Shown: positions 7,995 to 17,398 of the stretch, in pieces
How positions within the stretch are numbered: the first letter of the stretch is position 1
How the letters are laid out: each line of letters opens with the position of its first letter
NCBI RefSeq assembly: GCF_000282195.1
Contig: NZ_AKJT01000007.1
Span: 1 to 64,000 of the forward strand
Origin: Pseudomonas sp. GM18
Lineage (GTDB): Bacteria > Pseudomonadota > Gammaproteobacteria > Pseudomonadales > Pseudomonadaceae
DNA: 64,000 bases
Reading direction: 5' to 3'
The notes under the pieces: generated by a model
Database searches by the model: none
Told to the model about the DNA's origin: nothing
Seen by the model: the letters and a program-made list of their open reading frames with translations, nothing else
Made by a program: the position numbers and the translations under genes

Positions 7995-9443
7995 TTAAAG
8001 TTTGTGGCTACCCAATGCCAGGTACCGTTCCGGCGACGTCTTGCGAAGTCGAGCCGCCAGGAACACGCCGGCCAGCAGGGCCGCGGGAATAATGGCGCAG
8101 AGGCTGTATGACAAGGCCACGCTGGCGCCCGTCAGTACATCGAAATGCACCACGGCGAGTACCAGGACCGCCATTAGGGCAAGGCAAGAGAAACCGGGGA
8201 AAATCCGCCCACGCCAGATCCCCAGCTTGAGTTCGGGGTGGCGCCGGAAGAAGACGAATACCGCTGCCGAAGTGATCGCCATCAGTAAAATCACGCAAAG
8301 CGTGGCCAGGTTGGACAGCCAGGCAAACAGCTGCAGGATCGGATCGGCATCCATGGCGGCAAAAATCAGCACGACCACGGCAGAGATCAGGCTTTGCAAC
8401 GCCGAGCCCATATGTGGACTCTGGTGGACGCGATGGGTAGTGCCCAGCCGGTGCGGCAACAGGCCGTCACGCCCGATCGCGTAGAAGTAGCGTGCCGCTG
8501 CGTTATGAAAGGCCAGCAGCCCGGCATAGATACTGACCATGAACAGCACCCGGATAATCTGAGTCAGATACGGGCCGACAAAGTGGTCGGACATGCCATA
8601 GATAAACGTCGTCGGGTCCTGCAAAGCCTGAAGCGTGGTCACGATTTTGTCCGCCCCTACGCCCACCACCATCGACCAGACCGACAGCGCGTAGAAACCA
8701 CCGATCAGCAATACCGAGCAGTAGGTGGCAATCGGGATGGTGCGTTGCGGGTTCTTGGCCTCTTCGCCGTAAATGGTCGTGGCCTCGAAACCGATAAACG
8801 CCGCGAAGCAGAACAGCAAGCCGATTGACGGTGTGCCGCTGAACACATGACTGCGATCAAACGAGTCGAGATTGATGCCACTGTCACCCCCGGTCTTAAG
8901 AATGGCGAAATCCAGGGTCAGAATGGCCAGATACTCGGCAATCACCACAATCGAGAGCAACCGGGCCGAGAGATCAATCTTGCGATAACCCAGAATCGCG
9001 ATGCTGGCCATCGCCATCAACGAGTAAGACCACCAGGGTAACTCCAGGCCGAAGACGGTGGCCATGGTGCCGCTGACCACGCCCCCGAACATGCCATAGA
9101 GGCCGACCTGAAGGATGTTATAGGCAAACATCGCCAGCACCCCCGCCGCTCCTCCTGCCATACCACCCAGGCCTCGGGAGGTGAAGGCATAGAAACCACC
9201 GGCGTTGGTGACATGCCGGGACATGGTGGTATAGCCCACTGAAAACGCCAGCAACACCAGCAAAGCCAGGAGCAACAACGCCGGTGTGCCCGCGCCATTG
9301 CCCACCATGATGCCAATGGGAAAGCCACCGGCAATGACACTTAACGGGCTCGCCGCCGAAACCACGAAGAAGATAATGAAGCCGACACCCAGGGCGCCAC
9401 GCTTCAACTCCGTCGAGCTGTTGATCGGGATAGATACGCTCAT
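7995..9443 (-). CDS. APC-family amino acid/amine permease
   Basis: A 482-residue inner-membrane protein with about twelve hydrophobic segments. The first starts at 'GFIIFFVVSAASPLSVIAGG', the conserved unwound TM1 of APC transporters, and 'FIGFEATTIYGEEAKNPQRT' is the TM6 consensus (the GFE-type motif). It is expected to import an amino acid or amine by proton or ion coupling. It is divergent from the chemoreceptor at 9772 and upstream of the aminotransferase, so sensing, uptake and transamination of one compound is a natural reading. The ribosome site is weak (AAGG about 11 bp before the ATG). A copy of the shared 17-bp motif (9572-9588) points towards it. Confidence 0.92.
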   Translation of the reverse strand: MSVSIPINSSTELKRGALGVGFIIFFVVSAASPLSVIAGGFPIGIMVGNGAGTPALLLLALLVLLAFSVGYTTMSRHVTNAGGFYAFTSRGLGGMAGGAAGVLAMFAYNILQVGLYGMFGGVVSGTMATVFGLELPWWSYSLMAMASIAILGYRKIDLSARLLSIVVIAEYLAILTLDFAILKTGGDSGINLDSFDRSHVFSGTPSIGLLFCFAAFIGFEATTIYGEEAKNPQRTIPIATYCSVLLIGGFYALSVWSMVVGVGADKIVTTLQALQDPTTFIYGMSDHFVGPYLTQIIRVLFMVSIYAGLLAFHNAAARYFYAIGRDGLLPHRLGTTHRVHQSPHMGSALQSLISAVVVLIFAAMDADPILQLFAWLSNLATLCVILLMAITSAAVFVFFRRHPELKLGIWRGRIFPGFSCLALMAVLVLAVVHFDVLTGASVALSYSLCAIIPAALLAGVFLAARLRKTSPERYLALGSHKL

Positions 9444-9571
9444 GTTCTTGACCTTATTGTATGAGGCAGTCGCTGTGGGATCGGTGCAGTCAACCGCTCA
9501 CTGTCACCGAATAGCTTATTGTTCTTGTCGCACGCTGGATTTGATCCTATGCCTCCCCGTGAACGCCTCGC

Positions 9572-9588
9572 TATCCCAAATCGGTAAC
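9572..9588 (-). promoter_or_regulatory. Candidate operator, reverse copy of a shared motif
   Basis: The sequence TATCCCAAATCGG is the reverse complement, with one change, of the core CCGATTCGGGATA found at 9633-9649 and 13779-13795. It lies 129 bp before the APC permease start and points towards it. The 328-bp divergent region 9444-9771 shows no other gene or repeat. Confidence 0.45.
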
Positions 9589-9632
9589 ATCGCAGACCCC
9601 GCCCCAAAACAGGTCAAGGCAACCTGCAGGGT

Positions 9633-9649
9633 TGTGCCGATTCGGGATA
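9633..9649 (+). promoter_or_regulatory. Candidate operator, 17-bp motif copy 1
   Basis: TGTGCCGATTCGGGATA is identical over 17 bp to 13779-13795 in front of the second aminotransferase. It lies 122 bp before the chemoreceptor ATG. It contains the 9-bp palindrome CCGATTCGG. Exact recurrence in two promoter regions, plus an inverted near-copy, suggests a binding site of one of the nearby regulators. Confidence 0.5.
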
Positions 9650-9771
9650 ACCGCCTGGCTTTTCATGCCCGCAACATAGCCTCGCGAGGTCTTGACCCAG
9701 AGGCGGGCCGCCATACCCTGACGTTGGAGGGATCGCCGTATCTATCCACTTCGGCGCAGGAAATCCAAGCC

Positions 9772-11823
9772 ATGCTCTTCACTCGTCTTACCCTCCAGTC
9801 GCGCATCACACTCTTGAGCGGGCTGTGCCTGCTGACGGTCATGGGCGCGTTGATCGGCGCCTCGATGTATCAGAACCAGCAAGGTGCCACGCTGTTGAAA
9901 CAGCAGAGCAGCCAATTGCTCGGAGAGTCTGCCCTGCAAAGCCTGCAAGCCCAGACCGCTGCCCACAGCCAACGAATCGAACGATTTTTTAACGAAACAG
10001 CGCTCTATGGCCAGGGGTTCGCCCAGCAGGTCCTTCTATTGCGCGCACAAACGCTCAACGGTCGCTTGACGGCGGAACAACTGCGCCACGACCTGATCGG
10101 CATTACGCGCCAGGCCCTGTTGAACCGAGACAAGGTACTCGGCCTGTATGTGGTGTTGCTACCGGATGCACTCGCCGGCAGCGATGCCGACTTCACAGGA
10201 CAGCGCGACTTGGCCAGTAATGAAAAGGGACGTTTTGCCCTGTATTGGTCGCAGAGCCAGCCGGGACAGCTGGTTCAGGAAGTGCTCAGCGAACCCCAGA
10301 TCTACGCCAACACCGCCCCAGCCGACAGCGAACCGGAGAATGCCTGGTACCTCTGCCCCCAGGCACAGTTACGCACCTGTGTAGTAGAACCCTATGCGGT
10401 CGAGGTGGAAGGCCGTAAAACCCTGATGAGCAGTATTTCCGTGCCGCTGATCGACAAGGGTAAAACCATCGGGGTCGTGGGCATGGACATCAGCCTCGAA
10501 ACCTTGCAGATGCTCGCGACCCAATTCAGGGAAGACCTCTATGGGGGCCAAGGCGAAGTGACCCTCCTGTCGGCAGCAGGCCGGGTGGCCGGCCATAGCG
10601 GTACCGTCTCGCAGGTCAGCATTGACGTACGGCAAACACTGCAAACCGTGGCCGCCAATCCACCGTGGCAACTCCAGATAAAGGTTCCGGAAGCCTTGGT
10701 ACAGGCCCCTGCTCGAGCAATGCAAACGCAATTGGACGACAAGAGCCGCCAGGCCAACTGGCTCAATCTGTGTCTCGGGTTGCTGGCAAGCGGCCTGGGC
10801 CTGCTGCTGATCTGGCTCGCCGCCTATGGAATAACGCGCCCACTGCTCAAAGTTGCCGGCCTGCTGAATGCCATTGTCGAGGGCAACGGCGACCTGACCC
10901 AGCGTCTGCCGGGTGGCCGTCACGATGAACTGGGTCAATTGGCTAACGGGTTCAATCGCTTTCTCGATAAATTGCAGCCCATCATTCGTGACATTCAGTC
11001 GGCCTCCCTGGATACACGCAACACCGCCGATCGATCATCACTGGTTGCCCAGGAAGTCAGCGCAGGCATGCAAAGGCAGTACCGGGAGGTCGAACTGGCC
11101 GCCACTGCGCTGCATGAGATGAGCGCCAGCGCCCAGGAAGTGGCGCGTCACTCTCACCTGGCGGCCGAGGCAGCGGCGGTCGCCGAAAGCGCGAGCCGGT
11201 CGGGCCATGAAATATTCGCCAGCGCTGTGTGCAGCATCGACCTCCTGGACCAGCGCCTTGAGACAACCCTCAAGCAAGTGCACACGCTGGCTGACAACAG
11301 CCAACAGATTGGCCAAGTGCTGGATGTCATCTGCGCCATTGCACAACAGACCAACCTGCTGGCCTTGAATGCCGCCATTGAAGCGGCCAGGGCCGGCGAA
11401 CAGGGGCGCGGTTTCGCCGTGGTGGCCGACGAGGTCAGGCACCTGGCGAGCAACACCCAAAGCTCGGTCGAGCAAATTCGCACGGTGATCGAAGCGCTGC
11501 AACACCTGAGCCAGGACGTGGTGCACAGCACCCACCTGAGCCGCGAACAAGCCAGTCACAGCGTGGCTCAAGTGGAACAGACCCGCACGGCCCTGGAGCG
11601 TATCGCCAGCGCCGTGGACGTGATCGAACAACTGAACCAGCAAATCGCCAGCGCAGCCCTTGAGCAAAGTGCAGTCGTTGACGACATCAGCCATCGGGTC
11701 AGCGATATTCGAAGTGTCAGCGAAACACTGACCACCCGCATGCAGGACGCCTCACAGGCCAGTCACTCGCTGCATGCCATGGCGAACCACCAGCAACAAC
11801 TGGTGGGCCATTTCCGGGTGTGA
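9772..11823 (+). CDS. Methyl-accepting chemotaxis protein with dCache-type sensor
   Basis: A 683-residue chemoreceptor. TM1 lies near residues 13-35, a periplasmic region of about 240 residues carries the dCache signature 'LMSSISVPLIDKGKTIGVVG', TM2 is 'LLASGLGLLLIWLAAYGITR', and a HAMP and a long cytoplasmic coiled coil follow. The signalling tip '[19 protein letters not shown]' is perfect, so it should contact CheA/CheW. dCache receptors of pseudomonads commonly bind amino acids, amines or organic acids. I used the ATG at 9772 (AGGAAA upstream); a longer frame from 9286 would overlap the divergent permease and adds non-MCP sequence. It probably senses the substrate of the adjacent permease and aminotransferases. 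Confidence 0.93.
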   Translation: MLFTRLTLQSRITLLSGLCLLTVMGALIGASMYQNQQGATLLKQQSSQLLGESALQSLQAQTAAHSQRIERFFNETALYGQGFAQQVLLLRAQTLNGRLTAEQLRHDLIGITRQALLNRDKVLGLYVVLLPDALAGSDADFTGQRDLASNEKGRFALYWSQSQPGQLVQEVLSEPQIYANTAPADSEPENAWYLCPQAQLRTCVVEPYAVEVEGRKTLMSSISVPLIDKGKTIGVVGMDISLETLQMLATQFREDLYGGQGEVTLLSAAGRVAGHSGTVSQVSIDVRQTLQTVAANPPWQLQIKVPEALVQAPARAMQTQLDDKSRQANWLNLCLGLLASGLGLLLIWLAAYGITRPLLKVAGLLNAIVEGNGDLTQRLPGGRHDELGQLANGFNRFLDKLQPIIRDIQSASLDTRNTADRSSLVAQEVSAGMQRQYREVELAATALHEMSASAQEVARHSHLAAEAAAVAESASRSGHEIFASAVCSIDLLDQRLETTLKQVHTLADNSQQIGQVLDVICAIAQQTNLLALNAAIEAARAGEQGRGFAVVADEVRHLASNTQSSVEQIRTVIEALQHLSQDVVHSTHLSREQASHSVAQVEQTRTALERIASAVDVIEQLNQQIASAALEQSAVVDDISHRVSDIRSVSETLTTRMQDASQASHSLHAMANHQQQLVGHFRV

Positions 11824-11878
11824 GCCGATGGGCGAGGTTACGGTTTTTTGCGGGTGTGCAGCCAACCGCCCCCTCACC

Positions 11879-12619
11879 TCACTGCAAGGCGATACGCGCC
11901 GTCAGTTCCGATGCCGCGCCGGTCACCAGGTCACACAGGTAGCTCTGCTGAAACGCACGGAACCGCTCACTGCGCCCAACCAGGGTCATGCTCCCGAGGA
12001 CTCGCTGCTTTTCGTCGAAGATCGGCGCCGCGACGCCACTGCGTCCCGGGTGCAGCTCGTTTTCGCTGATACAGTAGCCCTGCTTGCGAATGGCGAGCAG
12101 GTTCTTGGTGAACGGCTTCCACTCCAGCCCCAGATGCAGCAATTGGGATGGGTTAGCGTGAGCGTCGTAAATTCGTCGGATCTGGCGCGGCAGCAGATAA
12201 GCCAATACGACCCGGGAGGTCGCGCTGTGAAAAAGATCGATCGGCCGCCCCTTGTCACCACCGACCGGTCCGGCATCGGAGCCACGATGGATCAACACGT
12301 TGACCACTGAGTCGCCATGCCACTCGCTGACCAGTGCATCCAGGCCGGTGTCGGCGACCAGTTTGTCGGCCAGGTCCCGGCTGCATGCCAACAACGGATC
12401 GTAGTTCGCCATCTGATGCTCCAGCGTGACGATTCGCGGGCCGAGCGCGTAACCGCGCGGCAATCGCTTCAAAAAGCCCGCGTCACCGAGTTCGCGCAGA
12501 TAACGATAGGCGGTGGCGGGCGTGTAGCCGAGCTCCTGGCAAACGATGTCTATATCGATCACCGGCTGTTCCGGACGGAACAGGTCGAAGACCATGAGCA
12601 GGCGGCGAAGGCTATTCAT
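11879..12619 (-). CDS. IclR-family transcriptional regulator
   Basis: A 246-residue IclR protein. The winged HTH includes 'CQELGYTPATAYRYLREL' (about 27-44) and the effector domain carries 'GYCISENELHPGRSGVAAPI', matching the equivalent stretch of the regulator at 4354-5109. The gene ends tail to tail with the chemoreceptor (55 bp apart) and follows the EutR-like regulator on the same strand with a 61-bp gap, so the two regulators may be co-transcribed. The ribosome site before the ATG is weak (AAGGATG, 12 bp away). Likely targets are the aminotransferase/permease genes around it; this is inference. Confidence 0.88.
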   Translation of the reverse strand: MNSLRRLLMVFDLFRPEQPVIDIDIVCQELGYTPATAYRYLRELGDAGFLKRLPRGYALGPRIVTLEHQMANYDPLLACSRDLADKLVADTGLDALVSEWHGDSVVNVLIHRGSDAGPVGGDKGRPIDLFHSATSRVVLAYLLPRQIRRIYDAHANPSQLLHLGLEWKPFTKNLLAIRKQGYCISENELHPGRSGVAAPIFDEKQRVLGSMTLVGRSERFRAFQQSYLCDLVTGAASELTARIALQ

Positions 12620-12680
12620 CTTTTTCTACATCCTTGTGGAGTCGACGGTCACCCCGCCGCTGAGTGCTGCGGGCTACTGT

Positions 12681-13643
12681 TCAGGCACGAGCGCAATCGG
12701 TGATGGCAGCGCGGGCGGTATGGGACGGCAACTCTGCAAACAGCTCCTGGTATTCCGCCGCAAAATGGCTGAGGTGATAGAAGCCCCACTGGGCAGCAGC
12801 ATCGCCGATCGAGAGATGCGACGCACGAGTGGACATCAAGGTTCGGCGCACACCGTTGAGCCTGACGGAGCGCAAGTAGTTCAGCGGCGTCGTCTCGGCA
12901 ACCGAGCGGAAGCTGTTCTGCACGGTACGCCGACTCACGTGGAGTCGCTGGCACAACTCGTCGACGCTGGGCACGTTCATCATCTCTGCGGTCGCCAGGC
13001 GGTGGCATTTCTCGACAATGAAGCTGCGCGTGGAGCTTGGGGTGCGCTGGTGCTTGTCGCAGGCCGGGTCGGTCATGAGTTGCAGCAACTCGCCGAGCAT
13101 GGCCTGCTCCAGCTCAAGCTCGCGCGCGCTGTCGAGTTCTTCGTTCACCAGGGCCCGGGAGAACATCGCCAGCAATCGGCGACGAGCTTCTGCAAATCGC
13201 GGCGTTGAAACCCTGATCACCGGCTGACGCAGCAACAGGCTGACCTCCTTCGCCGACGCTGTTTGCGCCAACGCCTGCTCGAACAATTCACGTTCGAAGG
13301 TAATGGACAGCAGCTCCATGCCCGTCGGCATATGGAACATGAACTCCTCGCCACCGTGAAGAAAGAACAGGCTGCTGTCATCCACCTCCCGCCCCTGCAT
13401 CCGAATCGAACCCGGGACGGTGATCGGCACGGCAAAGCACATCTTGCCTCGGGGTGCCACGCCGTGCTGCACGACACGCTGGTTGATCTGCTCGCGAAAT
13501 ACGTGGCAACGCGCAGTCGTCAACTGCATCAGCGAACTCTCGGTCGAACCGGCGGTTAACTGGCTGTAGTCCTGGCTCCACTCCTGGACGGTGGCAGCAT
13601 GGACATGGATGTCTCGAAAATGGCTAATACTCTGATTCTTCAT
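12681..13643 (-). CDS. AraC-family regulator, EutR-like
   Basis: A 320-residue regulator. The N-terminal 'FRDIHVHAA' opening and cupin-like sensor half resemble EutR, the ethanolamine-responsive activator. The C-terminal third holds two helix-turn-helices, the first around 'SVDELCQRLHVSRRTVQNSFRS', the second around 'SIGDAAAQWGFYHLSHFAAEY'. It is divergent from the aminotransferase/aldehyde dehydrogenase pair at 13856, the usual place of a local activator. In P. aeruginosa EutR controls ethanolamine lyase, permease and aldehyde dehydrogenase; no lyase genes are present here, so the effector is probably another amine or amino alcohol. It is a candidate to bind the 17-bp motif at 9633 and 13779. 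Confidence 0.85.
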   Translation of the reverse strand: MKNQSISHFRDIHVHAATVQEWSQDYSQLTAGSTESSLMQLTTARCHVFREQINQRVVQHGVAPRGKMCFAVPITVPGSIRMQGREVDDSSLFFLHGGEEFMFHMPTGMELLSITFERELFEQALAQTASAKEVSLLLRQPVIRVSTPRFAEARRRLLAMFSRALVNEELDSARELELEQAMLGELLQLMTDPACDKHQRTPSSTRSFIVEKCHRLATAEMMNVPSVDELCQRLHVSRRTVQNSFRSVAETTPLNYLRSVRLNGVRRTLMSTRASHLSIGDAAAQWGFYHLSHFAAEYQELFAELPSHTARAAITDCARA

Positions 13644-13778
13644 GATGTACGGAAGCCTCTGCCAATATTCTTGTTTTTAGACCGCCATCCTATGCGCTAT
13701 TTGCACATAGTGGAAATCCTGCAAATTCCTTGGGCAATTGTCAATTCGCCGGAATTTGTGTTCGGGGTGGTCCACTCA

Positions 13779-13795
13779 TGTGCCGATTCGGGATA
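13779..13795 (+). promoter_or_regulatory. Candidate operator, 17-bp motif copy 2
   Basis: TGTGCCGATTCGGGATA, identical to 9633-9649, ends 60 bp before the aminotransferase ATG. A second TGTG followed by TTCGGG starts exactly 22 bp upstream (13757), a spacing suited to a tandem AraC-type site, although the flanks match only partly. Confidence 0.5.
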
Positions 13796-13855
13796 CCGGC
13801 CAGGAACCCGCAACGAGGATGATCGGCACACAGAAACCGACATCCAGAGGTCGTC

Positions 13856-15232
13856 ATGAGTGAAGCCAAACTAGAATCCCTCCACTTCGCGGATGCTCCG
13901 CGAATTACATCCAGCACACTTCCCGGCCCCAGGACCAGCGAGGCCCTGGCGTTGTCGGCGCGGACCGAGTCGATGGCGCGCGGCGGCGGACGCATGCCTG
14001 TGGCCATGGACCGCGCCTTCGGCGCGACCTTCAAGGACCCGGATGGCAACACCTACATCGATCTGTCCGCTGGCGTGGGCGTCAGCAGCGTAGGCCGCTG
14101 CCATCCGAAAGTGGTGCAGGCCATCCGCGAACAGTCCGAAGTGCTGATGCATGCCCTGGAAGTCAACAGCACCCGGCGTACCGAACTGGCAGCCAAGCTC
14201 TCCGAGATCGCGCCCGACGGCTTGCGTGGCGACTGCATCACCTTCTTCACGCAAAGCGGCAGCGATGCGCTGGAGGCCGCCATCAAGTTCGCCAAACGCA
14301 TCACCGGGCGGCACCAGATCATCGCCTTCCACGGTGGCTACCACGGCGTATGGAACGCCTCGGGTTCCCTGACGACAGGCACGGCCTACCGCAAGGGCTA
14401 CGGTGCGCAGATGGGGGGTGTCATTCACGCCCCCTACCCTTATGCCTACCGTTTTCCCTTCGACACCACTCACAAAAGCGCCGAGCAGATCGCCGGCGAG
14501 TACGTGGACTACCTGCTAAACACTCCCTACACCGCCGCCGATGACGTGGCCGCCGTGATCGTGGAACCAGTGCAGGGCGAAGGCGGCTACGTGCCCCCCT
14601 CGCCAGAGTTCCTGCAACTGTTGCGCAAGGCATGCGACCGCAGCGGTACGCTGCTGATCGTCGATGAAGTGCAGTCCGGCGCAGGGCGCACCGGCAAGAT
14701 GTGGGCGGTCGAGCACTCGGGCGTGAAGCCAGACATGCTCACTTTCGGCAAAGGCATCGGCAGCGACCTGCCGATGGCCGGCCTGATCATGCGCTCGGAC
14801 CTGGCGGCCGCGATTCCTGACGGATCAATGCCCAATACCTTCGCCGCCAACTCGTTGTCCGCAGCAGTGGCGCTGACCAACATCAGCATCCTGCAAGACC
14901 CGGAGCTCGATCTGCTCAACCGCGCTCACACGCTGGGGCTGGACGCGCAGGAACATATCCGTGGTTTCGACAGCCCGTTCGTTGGTGAAGTACGCGGTCG
15001 CGGCCTGATGATCGGTATCGAGCTGATCGAAGACCCGGTCAGCAAGGCTCCCCTGGCGCCCGAAAAAATCGGCCAGCTCATGGGCTACCTGTTGAACCAC
15101 GGCGTGCTGATGATTCCCTGCGGTCGCTACAGCAACGTGATGCGTGTCATGCCCTCGCTGACGATCTCGCGCGCCCTGTTCTTCAAGGCACTGGACATCT
15201 TCGGCGATGCCCTGGCTTCCCTCAAGGCATGA
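13856..15232 (+). CDS. Class III PLP-dependent aminotransferase (GabT-like)
   Basis: A 458-residue aminotransferase with GSDALEAAIKFA (135-146), HGGYHG (159-164), Asp270 in VDEVQSGAGRTG and Schiff-base Lys299 in TFGKGIG. The layout is closest to 4-aminobutyrate/ornithine-type omega-aminotransferases and 2,2-dialkylglycine decarboxylase relatives. The product semialdehyde would be handled by the aldehyde dehydrogenase that begins 21 bp after its stop codon. It is divergent from the EutR-like regulator and has a candidate operator 60 bp upstream of its ATG; 'CAGAGGTCGTC' precedes the start. It is only distantly similar to the aminotransferase at 6536-7885, so the two probably act on different amines or different steps. 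Confidence 0.9.
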   Translation: MSEAKLESLHFADAPRITSSTLPGPRTSEALALSARTESMARGGGRMPVAMDRAFGATFKDPDGNTYIDLSAGVGVSSVGRCHPKVVQAIREQSEVLMHALEVNSTRRTELAAKLSEIAPDGLRGDCITFFTQSGSDALEAAIKFAKRITGRHQIIAFHGGYHGVWNASGSLTTGTAYRKGYGAQMGGVIHAPYPYAYRFPFDTTHKSAEQIAGEYVDYLLNTPYTAADDVAAVIVEPVQGEGGYVPPSPEFLQLLRKACDRSGTLLIVDEVQSGAGRTGKMWAVEHSGVKPDMLTFGKGIGSDLPMAGLIMRSDLAAAIPDGSMPNTFAANSLSAAVALTNISILQDPELDLLNRAHTLGLDAQEHIRGFDSPFVGEVRGRGLMIGIELIEDPVSKAPLAPEKIGQLMGYLLNHGVLMIPCGRYSNVMRVMPSLTISRALFFKALDIFGDALASLKA

Positions 15233-15253
15233 CCTGACCACTCCACATCACTC

Positions 15254-16720
15254 ATGGATCCAAAAATGACTGAGCACTTGAATCACTTCATCGAAGGCGC
15301 GTCCTTCGAAGCCTCCGACGGCCGTCGCATAAACCTCGTCAACCCCGTGACAGAACAGGTTTACGGTAGCTCCGCACGCGGCACGGCGGAGGACGTGGAC
15401 CGCGCCGTGGGGGCCGCGCATCGCCAACTTGAGGGTGGCGCCTGGAGCCAGCTCGACGGGGCCCAGCGCGGTCGATTGCTATCGAAACTTGCAGACCTGG
15501 TTGAACGCGACACCGAATTGCTGGCCGATCTGGACGCCAACGCCATCGGTCGCTCACCCATCGAACCGCGTCGGATGGACTTGCCTAACGCGATCGCCAA
15601 TCTGCGCGCCGCTGCCGGCTGGGCCAACCATCTCGAAGGTCGCACCATTCCCACCGGTGGCTACTTCGGCTCCAAGACCCTCTCGTACACGGTACGGGAA
15701 CCGGTGGGCGTGGTCGGAGCCATCGTTCCCTGGAACTCACCGCTGATGATCACGGTCTGGAAGCTCGCCGCTTTGCTGGCAGCAGGCTGCACCGTGGTCA
15801 TCAAGCCTTCGGAAGAGACGCCGCAGTCTGCCCTGCACCTGGCGGCGCTGGCTCAGGAAGCGGGCTTCCCTGACGGCGTGATCAACGTGGTCACCGGCTA
15901 CGGCGAGGAAGTGGGTCGCGCCTTGTGCGAACACCCGCACGTCGCCAAGATCAGCTTCACCGGCAGCCCCGAGGCCGGACGCGAGATCCAGCGCACCGCC
16001 GGTGTGCTGTTCAAGCGCGTGGCACTGGAGCTGGGCGGCAAGAGCCCACAAATTGTCTTCGACGATGCCTCTTTCGAGGACGCGCTGCGCGGCTGTGCAC
16101 TCGGCCTGTTCGCCAACCAGGGCCAGGTCTGTGCAGCCGGCTCGCGCATCCTGGTACAACGCAGCATCGCAGATCGCTTCGCCGCGGCGCTTGCCGATGC
16201 CGCTCGAGCAGTCAAGGTGGGCGACCCTCGGCAGCCCGGCGTACAGATGGGGCCGGTGGCCAAGAAAGCGCAATTCGATCGCGTTAACCGTTACATTCAA
16301 CTGGGCATCGACCAAGGCGCCTCGCTACTGGCCGGCGGTGTATCGAACCCTGGGCAGGGCTGGTTTGTCCGGCCGACTATCTTCGCCAACGCCCGCAACG
16401 ACATGGCGATCGCCCGAGACGAAATCTTCGGCCCCGTCGGTACGGTGATCACCTTCGACAGCGAAGAGGAAGCTGTCGCACTGGCCAACGATTCCACCTA
16501 CGGTCTGGCGGCCACGGTCTGGACGACCGACCTGGTGCGGGCGCACCGCGTAGCCGCTGCGGTGAAGGCCGGTGCCGTGGGCATCAACTGCTGGAGCCCG
16601 CTGGACGCCAACCTGCCCTGGGGCGGAGTCAAGACCAGCGGCATTGGACGTGAAGGAGGGATTAGCGGCGCGTTGGCCTACACCGAGGAGAAGGTCATCA
16701 CCGTGCTGCTGCCTGCCTGA
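15254..16720 (+). CDS. NAD(P)+-dependent aldehyde dehydrogenase
   Basis: An ALDH of 488 residues from the ATG at 15254. Asn161 (VPWNSP), Lys184 (IKPSEE), Glu259 (LELGGKSP) and Cys293 (GQVCAAG) are all present. The usual 'ENGK' helix end is replaced by 'LDANAIGR'. An ATG at 15266 (start MTEHLNHF) is an equal candidate because neither start has a strong ribosome site. It lies directly behind the aminotransferase and very likely oxidises the semialdehyde or aldehyde that enzyme releases. It is a different ALDH branch from the gene at 1050-2540. Confidence 0.92.
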   Translation: MDPKMTEHLNHFIEGASFEASDGRRINLVNPVTEQVYGSSARGTAEDVDRAVGAAHRQLEGGAWSQLDGAQRGRLLSKLADLVERDTELLADLDANAIGRSPIEPRRMDLPNAIANLRAAAGWANHLEGRTIPTGGYFGSKTLSYTVREPVGVVGAIVPWNSPLMITVWKLAALLAAGCTVVIKPSEETPQSALHLAALAQEAGFPDGVINVVTGYGEEVGRALCEHPHVAKISFTGSPEAGREIQRTAGVLFKRVALELGGKSPQIVFDDASFEDALRGCALGLFANQGQVCAAGSRILVQRSIADRFAAALADAARAVKVGDPRQPGVQMGPVAKKAQFDRVNRYIQLGIDQGASLLAGGVSNPGQGWFVRPTIFANARNDMAIARDEIFGPVGTVITFDSEEEAVALANDSTYGLAATVWTTDLVRAHRVAAAVKAGAVGINCWSPLDANLPWGGVKTSGIGREGGISGALAYTEEKVITVLLPA

Positions 16721-16826
16721 AAACAATCCCTGCACTGACTGAACCACCCTCGAAGCCTTGTGCCGTAGAGGGTGACAGTTTAAAAGTGCGGCCTTGATGC
16801 CTTTGATGATCAATGGAGAGACCGCA

Positions 16827-17390
16827 ATGAACCCGATAAATCAAGAGACAATCGATCGGTACCCGATGTCCCTGCGAATTTTGCACTGGGTGCGCGCCGC
16901 GCTCATTGCAGGCCTCCTCTGGGCAGGCTGGCATATGACCGGTCTGAATGACGAAGTGGCGAGCAAGTACGAGCTCTATTACCCGTGGCACAAATCCTTT
17001 GGGGTGTTGGTGTTTCTGGTGGTCCTGACTCAGGTCGCCCTGCGTTTTCGGACCCCCGGGCTTCCGCAGCCGCTGGAAACGCTGGCGAGGTATGAAAGGT
17101 TCCTGTCAAGGCTTACGCAGCGTGTCATGTATGCGCTTGTCGTGATCGTGCCGTTGATGGGGTACTCAATGTCGAGCACCTACACGATGAGCGACGGGGT
17201 GTTCTTTTTTGGGGTCAACCTGCCGGAGCTCCTGCCGAAAAATGACAATTGGTTCGTCGTCTTCCAATGGCTGCACAAAGTGCTCGCCTACACCCTGCTC
17301 GGCCTGATCGTGTTGCATGTCGCGGGCGCCCTGAAACACCGGTTTTACGACCGGGACCCTCAAAACGACGTCCTGCGCCGCATGCTGTGA
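16827..17390 (+). CDS. Cytochrome b561-type membrane cytochrome
   Basis: A 187-residue protein with four hydrophobic helices and paired His residues ('RILHWVRAAL', 'YYPWHKSFGV', 'FQWLHKVLAY', 'LIVLHVAGAL') that would ligate two b-type haems, as in bacterial CybB-like cytochromes b561. These pass electrons between quinol and soluble partners; some protect against superoxide. The ATG at 16827 follows GGAGAG; a frame from 16794 adds residues without a ribosome site. No obvious partner lies nearby and a hairpin follows, so it is probably monocistronic. Confidence 0.9.
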   Translation: MNPINQETIDRYPMSLRILHWVRAALIAGLLWAGWHMTGLNDEVASKYELYYPWHKSFGVLVFLVVLTQVALRFRTPGLPQPLETLARYERFLSRLTQRVMYALVVIVPLMGYSMSSTYTMSDGVFFFGVNLPELLPKNDNWFVVFQWLHKVLAYTLLGLIVLHVAGALKHRFYDRDPQNDVLRRML

Positions 17391-17398
17391 CTTGATGA

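Noticed and set aside
9650..9771. FliA promoter for the dCache chemoreceptor (GCCGTATC at about 9735).
   Set aside because: The -10 match is weak and nothing like TAAAGTTT lies 11 bases upstream.
13757..13795. A full tandem AraC site with 22-bp period before the aminotransferase.
   Set aside because: Only TGTG and part of TTCGGG recur in the upstream copy, so I report the exact 17-mer but not a second full repeat.
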